From Nocardioides sp. (GTDB lineage Bacteria; Actinomycetota; Actinomycetes; Propionibacteriales; Nocardioidaceae): a stretch of DNA of 64,000 nucleotides. Made by a program: the position numbers and the translations under genes. The stretch is taken from NCBI RefSeq assembly GCF_029937575.1, contig NZ_JAPYPS010000005.1, forward strand, positions 39,363 through 103,362, in the 5' to 3' direction. The notes under the pieces are model-generated. The model had not been told where the DNA came from. It saw nothing but the letters and a program-made list of their open reading frames with translations, and ran no database searches. Below, piece after piece: positions 52,563 through 61,318 of the stretch. Position 1 is the stretch's first letter, and each line of letters opens with the position of its first letter.

Positions 52563-55500
52563 GACGGCCGGGCCACGAGCGTGCCCGCCACCGGTGCATC
52601 TGTCACGAGCAGCTCCGCCAGCACCGAGCCGACCTCGTCGACGGCCGGCCGTCGCACCAGGTCGCCGTGCGTGGCGTCGACGCGGACGGTCCGCACCTCG
52701 CCGCCGACATACGGCGTCCATCCCGCCGGGTCGAGCCATGTCTCGGCCCGTGGCGCCCCGGCGACCAGGACGGTGAGGTCCCCGGGAAGCACGCGGTGCT
52801 GCGACGTCCGCACCAGACGTGCGGCCTCCACGACGGCGGCCACGCACCCGGCCAGCACGCGCTCGGGGAGTCGTCCTACGGCGCTGCCGCTCGTGCGGAG
52901 CAGCTCGACGGCCGTGTCGCGGTCCAAGCGCACGCCGGCCGGTGCCTCGATCCCACCCAGTCGAAGCACCCCGACCAGCGCCTCGGCCTCGGTCGGCTCG
53001 GCCAGGTGGCGCCACTGGTCGGAGGGGTAGGCGTCGAGCAGGACCACGGCCCCGACAGGCTGGCCCTCGTCGCGAGCACGGGCCGCGACCGCGTGGGCGG
53101 CCATGCCGCCCAGCGACCAGCCGGCCACGTGGAACCTCGCCCGACCGACGAGGTCGCGGATCGTCGCGAGCTGTCGGGCGGCCAGTGCCCCGAGGTCGGC
53201 CACGACCTCGGGTCGGCCCTCGGTCAGTCCCGGTGCCTGGACGACGTGGACACCCTGCGTCCGGGGCAGGGAGCGCAGCAGACCGGCGTAGCACCAGCCG
53301 AGTCCGCCCGCGGGCGGCAGCAGGATGAGCGGGGGGACGTCGGGAGACCCCCCGCGCAGGGTGAGCAGCTCTCCGGTGTCGGTGTCGGTGCCGGGCTCGG
53401 CGTCAGGAGCGTCGGCCCGGGAGTCGTCGGCCACGAGCGAGGCGAGCCCGGAGGGCGTCGGCGCCGCGAACACGTCGGCCAGGCTCAGGACGGCGCCCAG
53501 GTCCTGCTCGAGAATACCGAGCAGCCGCAGCACCCGCAGCGAGTCGCCGCCGAGCTCGAAGAAGTCGTCGTCCGGTCCGACGACCGCCACCTGCAGCACC
53601 TCGGCCACGATGCCACAGACACGTTGCTCCAGGAGTCCTCGTGGGCCGTCGCCGCCATCGGTCTCGACGACCGGGGGTGCGATGGCCGCGAGTCGTGCGC
53701 GGTCGGTCTTGCCCGACGTGCCGAGCGGGATCTCCGGTACGGCGACCCACAGCTGCGGGACGAGTCCCGAAGGCAGCGCGGCCCGCGCGGCCTCGCGCAG
53801 CGACGCCTCGGCCTTCGCCGCATCGACCCCGTCCCCGGCGACGAACCAGGCGACGAGCCGGTCGGCGACGACGCCCGCGGCGACCGCCGTCACCCCGTCG
53901 GCGCCCACGGCCGCGGCCTCGACCTCGCCGAGCTCGACGCGTTGCCCGCGCACCTTCACCTGGTCGTCGGTCCGGCCCAGGTAGAGCAGAGCTCCGTCGG
54001 GGCGCCAGGAAGCGAGGTCCCCGGTGCGATAGATCCGCCGGCCCTCGCGGAACGGGTCGGGTCGGAACCGCTCGGCGGTGAGGTCCGGCCGGCCGACGTA
54101 CCCCTGGGCGAGCTGGACGCCGCCCAGCCACAGCTCGCCCCGGACACCCGGCGGCACCGGGGCGAGGTGCTCGTCGAGCACGTAGCAGACCGTGTTCCAC
54201 ACCGGCCGCCCGATCGGGACCACCGCGTCGTCGCGCGCACAGTCCCAGACGGTGACGTCGACCGCGGCCTCGGTGGGGCCGTACAGGTTGGTGGGCGGCA
54301 CGCCGAACCACGTCGCGCACCCGGCGACGAGGTCGGGCGTCAGCGCCTCGCCGCTGGTCACGACGTGGCGCACCCGACCGGCGCTGACGTGCTCGCGGGA
54401 GCGGGGGTCGGCCAGGAACGCCCGCAGCATCGACGGCACGAAGTGCAGCGTCGTGACGTCGTGGCGCACGACGAGGTCGGCGATCCGGCGGGGGTCCCGA
54501 TGCGCGCCGGGCTCGGCGATCACGACCGTCGCACCGACCTGGAGCGGCCAGTACAGCTCCCACACCGACACGTCGAAGGAGATCGGTGTCTTGTGCAGGA
54601 CGCGCTCGCCGACGGCCAGGGGGAGGTGGTGCTGCATCCAGGCGAGCCGGTTGTCGATCGCCCGGTGGCTGACCGGCACGCCCTTGGGGCGACCCGTCGA
54701 GCCGGACGTGAAGAGCAGGTAGGCGGGGGCGTCGACGTCCGGGGCCCCGGGACGCCGTACGACGTCCTGCCCGTGCGGGCGGGCCAGCCACGCGGCGTCG
54801 ATCACGTCCTGGGCGCCGGCGTCGTCCACCATCGCCTCCACCCGAGCAGCAGGGAGGTCGGGGTCGAGGGGCAGGTAGACCGCGTCCAGCAGCGCGATCG
54901 CATGCACCGCCGCGTAGAGGTCGAAGCTGCGGGGGAGGGCGACCCCGACGACGTCGCCGGCACCGACGCCGTCGCCGGCCAGCAGGGCGGCGACCCGCTC
55001 CGCCCTCTCGAGCAGGTCGGAGTAGGTGCACCTCGCCCCACCCATCACCAGTGCGGTGGCATCAGGGGTGAGCGCGACCTGCGCCCGGAAGCGCTCGCCG
55101 AGAGTCGCGCTCACGCGCTCGACGTGGGTGTCGTTGAAGTCGCGCAGGACCAGGTCGCGCTCCTGCGGGGTGGGCAGCGCGAGGTCCGCCACCGCGGCCC
55201 CGGGCTCCGCGGCGGCGAACGTCTCGAGCCACCGGACCAGGCGCTCCAGGTGCCGCTCGACCTCGTCGACGTCGTACAGGTGGGGGTTGGCGTCGACCTC
55301 GAGCCGGACCGTACGACGGCGCCCCGGCGCTCCGCGCAGGCAGACCGTCAGGTCCTCGACCGGTCCGGCCGCCAGGTTCCGGACCAGTGCGGGGGCCGAC
55401 CCGAAGGCGAGCTCCAGGTCGAAGGGCACGAGGTTGACCTGGACGCCGAACAGCTGGGCCCCGGCCGAGCGGCTGCGCAGCCGGCGGGCGAGCTCCTCCT

Positions 55501-56455
55501 GGCGCACGTACGGATGGGCCCGGTTCGCCTGCTGCTCGGTCGACACGGCGCGCAAGGCCTCGCCGACGTCGCCCCTCGCCGGCACGGTGGCGGGCAGCAC
55601 GTTCATCGCCGAGCACACCGTGCGGGCGCTCGGCAGGGTGCCGACCCCTGGTTGCACCCGGTTCATCAGCGGGAGCCCGATCCGCGCCTGCGGCAGCGAC
55701 GCGACGCGCGCGACGTACGCCCCGACGGCGGTGACGACGAGGTCTGGCCAGGCGACGCCGAGTCGACGGGCACCGGTGGTGAGCGCGAGCTGCTGCTCGG
55801 CAGTGAGGGTCAGGTGCCGCCTGGTCGCGGCGGGGGCGGGATCGGCGCTCCGACCGCTCGGTGAGGCGGTCCCGTGCATGGTGGCCAGGCGGGCCTCCCA
55901 GGCACGCTCCGCAGCCCCCTCGTCGGTCGCCGCGCAGTCCTGGCTCGCGACCAGGTCGGCCAACGGCACCAGCCGGCGCGGTGCGGCAGGGGCGTCGTAC
56001 AGCTCGGCCACGCGGCGCAGCAGCTGCTGGGCGCCGTAGCCGTCGAGCACGACGTGGTGCGCCGCGTGGTACCACCAGGATCCGCCGTCGTGCAGGCGCA
56101 GCAGGGCGGAGCGCGTCACCTCCCCGGCGAGCAGGTCCATGGGTCGGGCCAGGTCGGCGCGCATCCACGCCTCCGCCTCGGCCGTCGAGGCCACGTCGAG
56201 CACGACCAGCACGCGGTCGTCCGGACGACGGGCGACGACTCGCTGCTGAGGCCCCTCGGGCGCGAGCCGGTAGGTCGTGCGCAGCTGCTCGAACTCGTCG
56301 TACGCCGTCGCGAGCGCCGCCCGGAGGCGTGCCGGGTCCACGGGGCCGGTGACCTCGACGACCTCGGCCGTCGTGTAGCAGGGGTTGTCCGGGGCCAGCT
56401 GGTGGGCGAAGAAGAGGCCGCGCTGCGCGGCGGTGAGGGGCAGCCAGGTGGGCAT
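52559..56455 (-). CDS. entF: Single-module NRPS, EntF-like (C-A-T-TE), predicted to load serine
   Basis: 1298 residues. The condensation domain (about 1-430) has HHVVLDG (133-139). The adenylation domain (about 450-930) has LFTSGSTGRPKG (591-602), LYGPTEAAVDV and the catalytic Lys916 (GTSGK). The carrier domain has the pantetheine Ser972 (ELGGDS). The thioesterase has Ser1114 (GWSLGG), Asp1141 and His1263. Reading the specificity pocket against EntF gives D-V-W-H-V-S-L-V-D-K (residues 628, 629, 632, 671, 699, 701, 724, 732, 733, 916), one residue from the EntF serine code. It should condense 2,3-dihydroxybenzoate with serine and cyclise the trimer, as EntF does. ATG 56455 lies 19 bases after entB; an earlier in-frame GTG at 56500 would overlap entB. 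Confidence 0.93.
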   Translation of the reverse strand: MPTWLPLTAAQRGLFFAHQLAPDNPCYTTAEVVEVTGPVDPARLRAALATAYDEFEQLRTTYRLAPEGPQQRVVARRPDDRVLVVLDVASTAEAEAWMRADLARPMDLLAGEVTRSALLRLHDGGSWWYHAAHHVVLDGYGAQQLLRRVAELYDAPAAPRRLVPLADLVASQDCAATDEGAAERAWEARLATMHGTASPSGRSADPAPAATRRHLTLTAEQQLALTTGARRLGVAWPDLVVTAVGAYVARVASLPQARIGLPLMNRVQPGVGTLPSARTVCSAMNVLPATVPARGDVGEALRAVSTEQQANRAHPYVRQEELARRLRSRSAGAQLFGVQVNLVPFDLELAFGSAPALVRNLAAGPVEDLTVCLRGAPGRRRTVRLEVDANPHLYDVDEVERHLERLVRWLETFAAAEPGAAVADLALPTPQERDLVLRDFNDTHVERVSATLGERFRAQVALTPDATALVMGGARCTYSDLLERAERVAALLAGDGVGAGDVVGVALPRSFDLYAAVHAIALLDAVYLPLDPDLPAARVEAMVDDAGAQDVIDAAWLARPHGQDVVRRPGAPDVDAPAYLLFTSGSTGRPKGVPVSHRAIDNRLAWMQHHLPLAVGERVLHKTPISFDVSVWELYWPLQVGATVVIAEPGAHRDPRRIADLVVRHDVTTLHFVPSMLRAFLADPRSREHVSAGRVRHVVTSGEALTPDLVAGCATWFGVPPTNLYGPTEAAVDVTVWDCARDDAVVPIGRPVWNTVCYVLDEHLAPVPPGVRGELWLGGVQLAQGYVGRPDLTAERFRPDPFREGRRIYRTGDLASWRPDGALLYLGRTDDQVKVRGQRVELGEVEAAAVGADGVTAVAAGVVADRLVAWFVAGDGVDAAKAEASLREAARAALPSGLVPQLWVAVPEIPLGTSGKTDRARLAAIAPPVVETDGGDGPRGLLEQRVCGIVAEVLQVAVVGPDDDFFELGGDSLRVLRLLGILEQDLGAVLSLADVFAAPTPSGLASLVADDSRADAPDAEPGTDTDTGELLTLRGGSPDVPPLILLPPAGGLGWCYAGLLRSLPRTQGVHVVQAPGLTEGRPEVVADLGALAARQLATIRDLVGRARFHVAGWSLGGMAAHAVAARARDEGQPVGAVVLLDAYPSDQWRHLAEPTEAEALVGVLRLGGIEAPAGVRLDRDTAVELLRTSGSAVGRLPERVLAGCVAAVVEAARLVRTSQHRVLPGDLTVLVAGAPRAETWLDPAGWTPYVGGEVRTVRVDATHGDLVRRPAVDEVGSVLAELLVTDAPVAGTLVARPS

Positions 56456-56474
56456 GGGCGGCGAGGTCGCGCGC

Positions 56475-57428
56475 TCAGCCCGCGCTGAGCGCGGCGGCAC
56501 CCAGGGAGGAGCCCTGCGCGCGGAGGAAGTCGACCGAGGCGTCCCGGGTGAAGACCCCGAAGTCGATGTCGGCGCCGGCCTCGGCCAGCACGTCGAGGAG
56601 CTCGAAGGCCTGCAGCGAGTTGAGCCCCAGCTCGAAGAGGTCGGCGCTCGGCTCGGCGAAGGCGACCTCGACGATCTCGGGGTCCAGCACGGCGCCGAGG
56701 GCGCCGCGGACCTCGGCGTCCCAGCCGTCGCCGGTGGTCCCGCCGGTGGTCGCGCCGGTGGTCGCGCCCGTGGTCGCGCCGGAGGGGGCGACGGGGGAGA
56801 AGCAGGCGACGACGGCGTCGGTCAGCGTCACTGCGCCGCAGCACGCGGCGACCTGCTCGAGGGCCCGCACGTGCTGGTCGCGCCCGAAGTCGGCGACCGC
56901 GTCGGCGACGACCCACGGGTGCACCTCACGCTGGAAGGCGTCGAAGGCGGTGGCGGTGATGCCGATGTGGGCGTAGACCCCGGTGATCACGAGCTGGTCG
57001 CGGCCGTGCTCGGCCAGGACCTGGTCGAGGTCGCTCTTGGCGAACGCGCTGTAGCGCCGCTTGGTGAGGATCGTGTCGCCGGCCCGGGGCGCGACCTCGG
57101 GCGTGATCTCGACGTGCTCGGTGCGCGTCGACATCCCCGGACCCCACAGGTCGCCCTGCAGGCCGCGGTCGGAGTGGTCGCCGTCCTGGGCGGTGTAGAT
57201 CACCGGTACGCCGGCGGCTCGCGCCGCGTCGAGGAGCCGAGCGGTGGCAGCGAGGGCCTCGGTCAAGGCCGAGCACCCGGGTGCGTAGGGGCGCAGGAAG
57301 TAGCGCTGGAGGTCGTGGACGAGCACGGCCGCGCGCTCGGACCGCAGCACCCAGTCGGCGCGGTTGGTCGGCAGGGTCGCCGACGGCGGGACGGGCGCGG
57401 CGTAGTCGATGAGGTCGGGCAGGGGCAT
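56475..57428 (-). CDS. entB: Isochorismatase with aryl carrier domain (EntB)
   Basis: 317 residues. The isochorismatase domain (1-210) has Asp39 (LVHDLQ) and Lys123 (TKRRYSAF), matching the PhzD/EntB catalytic pair. The position of the usual cysteine reads Ile156 (YAHIGITA), as tolerated in PhzD-like vinyl-ether hydrolases. A repetitive GATT linker (about 217-232) leads to an aryl carrier domain with Ser271 in LGLNS; the usual motif is GLDS, so Asp is replaced by Asn270. It makes 2,3-dihydro-2,3-dihydroxybenzoate and carries the activated aryl group. TGGAGA precedes the ATG. Confidence 0.93.
   Translation of the reverse strand: MPLPDLIDYAAPVPPSATLPTNRADWVLRSERAAVLVHDLQRYFLRPYAPGCSALTEALAATARLLDAARAAGVPVIYTAQDGDHSDRGLQGDLWGPGMSTRTEHVEITPEVAPRAGDTILTKRRYSAFAKSDLDQVLAEHGRDQLVITGVYAHIGITATAFDAFQREVHPWVVADAVADFGRDQHVRALEQVAACCGAVTLTDAVVACFSPVAPSGATTGATTGATTGGTTGDGWDAEVRGALGAVLDPEIVEVAFAEPSADLFELGLNSLQAFELLDVLAEAGADIDFGVFTRDASVDFLRAQGSSLGAAALSAG
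56731..56778 (-). repeat. 12-bp tandem repeat in entB linker
   Basis: Four consecutive 12-bp units of the CCGGTGGTCGCG type encode the Gly-Ala-Thr-Thr repeats joining the two EntB domains. The copy number may vary between strains. Confidence 0.85.
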
Positions 57429-57465
57429 CGCGGTCTCCAGGGGTCCGAGGGTCAGCCGATCGGCT

Positions 57466-57490
57466 GGGCTGGGCTGGGCAGGGCAGGGCT
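57466..57490 (-). repeat. 5-bp tandem repeat between entE and entB
   Basis: Five units of GGGCT/GGGCA in the 69-base gap between the two genes. Could alter entB mRNA structure; no function known. Confidence 0.75.
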
Positions 57491-57497
57491 GGGGTGG

Positions 57498-59156
57498 TCA
57501 GGTGGTCGGGGGGTGCGTGTGCAGGTGCGTGGCCAGCAGCGCGCGCAGCTCGCGGCGGCTGTTCTTGCCGACGTGGGTGCGCGGGAACTCGTCGAGGAAG
57601 ACGAAGCGGTCGGGGATCTTGTACGTCGCCAGCCCGGCCGAGCGCAGGTGGTCGGCCAGGTCGGTGGGCGCCGGGCGCCCGGGCTCGGTGCGCAGCACGA
57701 CGCAGACCTGCTCACCGAGGAACGGGTCGGGCAGTCCGACGGCGACCGCGTCGAGCAGGTCGGGGTGGGTGAGCAGGTGCCCCTCGATCTCGTCGGTCGC
57801 GATCTTCTCGCCGGCCCGGTTGATCTGGTCCTTGTCACGACCGGTCACCTGGAGGTGCCCGGACGGGAGCCGCCGCACGAGGTCGCCGGTCCGGTAGAAG
57901 CCGTCCTCGGTGAAGGCGGTCGCGTTGATCGAGCTGATCGCGGCTGGGCCGTAGTAGCCGCGGATCGTGTAGGGGCCGCGGGTGAGCAGGGAACCTTCCT
58001 CACCCTCGGCGACCGGTTCGTCGTCGGCGTCGACGATGCGGAGCTCGTCGTCGGGGCTGATCGGGCTTCCCTGGGTGGTGTGGACGAGGTCGTCGGGGTC
58101 CTCGGCGCGGGTGTAGCTGACCAACCCCTCGGCCATCCCGAAGACCTGTTGCAGGCGCGCGCCCAGCACCGGCCGCACCTCCTGGGCCGTCACGTCGTTC
58201 AGGCGAGCACCGCCGACCTGGACCGAGCGAAGACTGGTCAGGTCGGGGCGCCGACGCCGGGCAGAGGAGATCCAGGCCTGAGCCAGCGGCGGCACCAGGG
58301 CAACGGTGGTGACCTGCTCGGCGGCGATCAGGGCGAAGGCCGTGCGGGGGCTCGCCTCGCGGGCCAGGACGATCCGTCCGCCCCGGTCCAGGACGCTGAG
58401 GATGCCCGGTGAGCTCATCGGGAAGTTGTGGGAGACCGGGAGCACGACCAGCATCACGGTCGACGCGTCGACCTCGCAGATGTCGGCCGAGGCGCGCACC
58501 GAGTAGAGGTAGTCGGCCGCTGTGCGGGGGATCAGCTTGGCGGTGCCGCTGGTGCCACCGGAGAGCTGCAGGAACGCGACGTCCTCGGCGCCGAGCGGCG
58601 CGGGTGGGACCGCGGGGATGGCGGTGTCGGCGGTGGCCGCCTCGTCCCAGGAGGCCACGTCGATCAGCGCCGGGGGCCGGACGCCGTACGGCGCCAGCAC
58701 GTCGGCGACCCGCGTGTGGAGGTCCTGCAGGTCGACCTCGCCCGAGCATCCGACGAGGGCGGCGGCGTCGCTGACCGCGCAGAACTGGCCGAGCTCGGCC
58801 TCCCGGTGCGTGGCGAGCGCGAAGACCGGCAGCGCGCCCATCCGGAAGGCGCCCAGCACCACGGCGACGAACTCGACGATGTTGGGCAGGGCGACCACGA
58901 CCCGGTCACCGGGGGCGACCCCGACGGCGCACAGGCGACCCGCGGCCCGCTCGGCCCGGTCCGCGAGGTCGGCATAGGTCCAGCGCGCCTGCTCGCCGTG
59001 GGCATCCTCTCCCACGACGGCGAGCCGCTCGGCGTACCGGGTGGTCCGCTCGGTGACGAAGTCGGCGAAGGTCTCCTCGGTCCAGTAGCCGAGCGACCGG
59101 TAGCGGGCGCGGGCCTCTTCGGGCCAGGTGGGCACGGCGGCGAGCGGGGACCTCAC
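57498..59156 (-). CDS. entE: 2,3-dihydroxybenzoate-AMP ligase (EntE)
   Basis: 552-residue stand-alone aryl adenylation enzyme. It has the P-loop LQLSGGTSGTAKLIPRT (197-212), the aryl-acid pocket segment SHNFPMSSPG (242-251, Asn244 contacting the catechol hydroxyl in relatives) and a C-terminal GRDKDQINRAGEKI hinge region. It activates 2,3-dihydroxybenzoate and loads it on the EntB carrier. GTG 59156 overlaps the entC stop (GTGA). Confidence 0.94.
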   Translation of the reverse strand: MRSPLAAVPTWPEEARARYRSLGYWTEETFADFVTERTTRYAERLAVVGEDAHGEQARWTYADLADRAERAAGRLCAVGVAPGDRVVVALPNIVEFVAVVLGAFRMGALPVFALATHREAELGQFCAVSDAAALVGCSGEVDLQDLHTRVADVLAPYGVRPPALIDVASWDEAATADTAIPAVPPAPLGAEDVAFLQLSGGTSGTAKLIPRTAADYLYSVRASADICEVDASTVMLVVLPVSHNFPMSSPGILSVLDRGGRIVLAREASPRTAFALIAAEQVTTVALVPPLAQAWISSARRRRPDLTSLRSVQVGGARLNDVTAQEVRPVLGARLQQVFGMAEGLVSYTRAEDPDDLVHTTQGSPISPDDELRIVDADDEPVAEGEEGSLLTRGPYTIRGYYGPAAISSINATAFTEDGFYRTGDLVRRLPSGHLQVTGRDKDQINRAGEKIATDEIEGHLLTHPDLLDAVAVGLPDPFLGEQVCVVLRTEPGRPAPTDLADHLRSAGLATYKIPDRFVFLDEFPRTHVGKNSRRELRALLATHLHTHPPTT

Positions 59157-60391
59157 GACGGCACCCCTGTGCTCGCGGCCATCCCGTCGGCCATCCCGTC
59201 GCCCATCCCGTCGACCTGGTCGAGGCCGATGGCGCGCGCCATCGTGGCCAGCTTGGCGCCGGTCTCCCGGACCTCCGCGTCGGGATCGGACCCGGCCACG
59301 ATGCCGGCCCCGGCGAAGAGCGTGAGCGTGTCCCGGTCGAGGACGCCGGCGCGGATGGCGACGGCGATCTCGCCGTCCCCGTCGGCGCCGACCCAGCCCA
59401 CGGCCCCGGCGAGCGGACCACGGAGGTCACCCTCCAGGTCGTCGATCGTCGCCAGTGCGGCCTCGGTGGGGACGCCGCCGACGGCTGGGGTGGGGTGCAG
59501 CAGCCGGGCGAGGTGGAGCGCCGATGTCCGGTCCGGGTCGGCCAGGCGGCCGCGGATCGGGGTGGCGAGGTGCCACAGGGTGTCGGTCGAGGTCAGGTGC
59601 GGCTCCGCAGCGGCCTCGACCTCGGTGCACACGGCGCCCAGGGCCTCGACGATGCCGTCGACGACGAAGGCGTGCTCGGCGAGGTCCTTCGCTGACTCCT
59701 GCAGCGCGGCGGCACGCCGCTGGTCCTCCGCCGGGTCGCTCGAGCGGGGCACCGAGCCCGCCAGCGGGGTGCTGGAGACGACATCGCCGGTCCGGCGCAC
59801 CAACAGCTCGGGACTCGCGCCCACCAACCAGGCGCCGGCGCGCGCTGCCCCCAGCGGCATCCCGAACACGTAGCGGCCGGGCCGCTCGGCCAGGAGACGG
59901 GCGAGCACCTCGGCGGGCGTCAGCGCCGGGCTGCTGACCACCTCGAGGCAGCGCCCGAGGACCACCTTGTGGAGCCCTCCCGAGCCCAGCCGGACGAGTG
60001 CGGCGCGCACCTGGTCGGCGTACGCCGTCTCGCTGGGGTGTGCGGTGACCCGGTGGCGGGCCGTGGGTGCTCGTCGGGCTTCGTGCGGCGCGGTGTCCGT
60101 GGGGAGCGGCGCCGGTGTCACGAGGTGGGCGACGGCTGCTCCTCGGGGGTCGAAGGAGAGTGAGAGGAGCGCACGCTCACTCGGCCGAAGGAGCCGGACC
60201 ACGTCATCGGCCCAGCGCGGGTCCGCGGACTCGCTCGCGATCGTGATCCGCGGGGAGGACCCGACGAAGGGCGCGCTGCCGGTGAAGACGAGGGGGAAGC
60301 GGGCGGCCGTGGTCGGGTGGGACGACGTCGCGGCCGGACGCAGCGACGGGCTCGGGGCGGTGCCGGAGACCGCGTCGGACATCGTGGTCAC
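59153..60391 (-). CDS. entC: Isochorismate synthase (EntC)
   Basis: 412-residue chorismate-using enzyme with the general-base Lys142 in HKVVLGR, GASPELL (191-197), STPLAGS (207-213) and the Glu-bearing SAKDLAEHAFVVDGI. It converts chorismate to isochorismate, the first step to dihydroxybenzoate. GTG 60391 overlaps the entA stop (GTGA), as for the other junctions of this operon; ATG 60382 three codons later is possible. The C-terminus ends in a short DGMGDGMADGM repeat. Confidence 0.93.
   Translation of the reverse strand: MTTMSDAVSGTAPSPSLRPAATSSHPTTAARFPLVFTGSAPFVGSSPRITIASESADPRWADDVVRLLRPSERALLSLSFDPRGAAVAHLVTPAPLPTDTAPHEARRAPTARHRVTAHPSETAYADQVRAALVRLGSGGLHKVVLGRCLEVVSSPALTPAEVLARLLAERPGRYVFGMPLGAARAGAWLVGASPELLVRRTGDVVSSTPLAGSVPRSSDPAEDQRRAAALQESAKDLAEHAFVVDGIVEALGAVCTEVEAAAEPHLTSTDTLWHLATPIRGRLADPDRTSALHLARLLHPTPAVGGVPTEAALATIDDLEGDLRGPLAGAVGWVGADGDGEIAVAIRAGVLDRDTLTLFAGAGIVAGSDPDAEVRETGAKLATMARAIGLDQVDGMGDGMADGMAASTGVPS
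59177..59212 (-). repeat. 12-bp tandem repeat at the entC 3' end
   Basis: Three units of GGCCATCCCGTC/GCCCATCCCGTC encode the repeated Asp-Gly-Met-(Ala/Gly) at the EntC C-terminus. Confidence 0.85.
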
Positions 60392-61176
60392 AGCGACGCA
60401 CCGCCGTCCACGTAGATCTGCTGCAGCGTGACGTGCCGGGCGTCGGGGGAGATCAGGAAGCACGCCATCGCGGCGACGTCGTCGGGATCGGCGATCCTTC
60501 CGAGCGGGATGCCCACCCGGTACGCCGCCGGGTCGCCGCCGACGGCGAGGGTCGCACCGGCGTCGGGGTCGGGCCAGAGCGCACGCTGCATGGCGGTGTC
60601 GGTCGAGCCGGGCTCGACGACGTTGCACCGGATGCCTCGCTCCGCCAGCTCGAGCCCGGCGCAGCGCGCCAGGGCGGACGTGGCGGCCTTCGACGCGGCG
60701 TAGGCGAGCATCCCGGTGCGCGGCACGCGGGCGGCGTTGGAGCTGACCACGACGATGGCCCCGCCGTCACGCAGCCGGGTCGCGCCGGCCTGCAGGCAGT
60801 GCAGCGCTCCGGTGCTGTTGGTGGCCAGCTGCCGGTCCCAGTCGGCGGTGGTGGTGTCCTGCAGTCCGCCCGGCAGCAGGATCCCCGCAGCACACACGAG
60901 CCCGTCCAGGGGACCCAGGGCGTCGACGACGGTGGCGAAGGCCGCGTCGACCTCGGCCCGCGACGCCACGTCCGCCGGGGCCTGGACGACGCCGGAGGCT
61001 CCGGCCTCCCGCGCGTGCTCGGCGGTCAGGGTGAGCCCCGCGACGTCGCGGTCCAGCAGTCCGACCGCGGCGCCGCCCCGAGCCAGTCGCAGGGCCGTGG
61101 CCCGTCCGATGCCCGAGGCTGCGCCGCTCACGAGAACGGCGCCGACCGAGGTCGCGCCGAGGTGCGCAGTAAACAT
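60388..61176 (-). CDS. entA: 2,3-dihydro-2,3-dihydroxybenzoate dehydrogenase (EntA)
   Basis: 262-residue SDR with the NAD motif SGAASGIGR (17-25), VCAAGIL and the catalytic set VVSSNAARVPRTG ... YAASK. It oxidises the EntB product to 2,3-dihydroxybenzoate. First gene of the operon entA-entC-entE-entB-entF-PPTase. An iron box ends 10 bases before the ATG. A TAGTAT -10-like hexamer ends 6 bases before the ATG and no Shine-Dalgarno site is present, so the mRNA is probably leaderless. Confidence 0.9.
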   Translation of the reverse strand: MFTAHLGATSVGAVLVSGAASGIGRATALRLARGGAAVGLLDRDVAGLTLTAEHAREAGASGVVQAPADVASRAEVDAAFATVVDALGPLDGLVCAAGILLPGGLQDTTTADWDRQLATNSTGALHCLQAGATRLRDGGAIVVVSSNAARVPRTGMLAYAASKAATSALARCAGLELAERGIRCNVVEPGSTDTAMQRALWPDPDAGATLAVGGDPAAYRVGIPLGRIADPDDVAAMACFLISPDARHVTLQQIYVDGGASL

Positions 61177-61186
61177 GTGATGATAC

Positions 61187-61205
61187 TAAGGCAAGGCTTA
61201 CTTAT
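61187..61205 (-). promoter_or_regulatory. DtxR/IdeR iron box 2 (siderophore operon)
   Basis: TAAGGCAAGGCTTACTTAT overlaps the inferred entA promoter (-10 TAGTAT on the minus strand). Binding of iron-loaded DtxR/IdeR would block RNA polymerase and shut the whole operon. Confidence 0.82.
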
Positions 61206-61257
61206 CTTGCTACCGCGTCCGCCGTGCAGCGACCGGGCTTCCCCTCCGCACGGCGAA

Positions 61258-61290
61258 GGCCCCGCCCCGGCGAGATGCCGGGGCGGGGCC
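61258..61290 (-). terminator. Strong hairpin after the secreted beta-propeller gene
   Basis: Perfect 14-bp arms (GGCCCCGCCCCGGC / GCCGGGGCGGGGCC) with a 5-base loop, 28 bases after the stop of the gene ending at 61319. It insulates the entA promoter from upstream read-through. Confidence 0.85.
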
Positions 61291-61318
61291 TGTCGTGGAG
61301 CGGGAAGCTGCTGTCGAG

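Noticed and set aside
52667..55864. 1065-residue open frame antisense to the NRPS gene
   Set aside because: It mirrors the real NRPS gene; long antisense frames are expected in very high-GC DNA. The composition is His/Val/Gly/Arg-rich with no domain, and all NRPS motifs are on the minus strand.
56385..58412. 675-residue plus-strand open frame over entB and entE
   Set aside because: Antisense shadow of two well-recognised enzymes; Gly/Val/Arg-rich with no motif.
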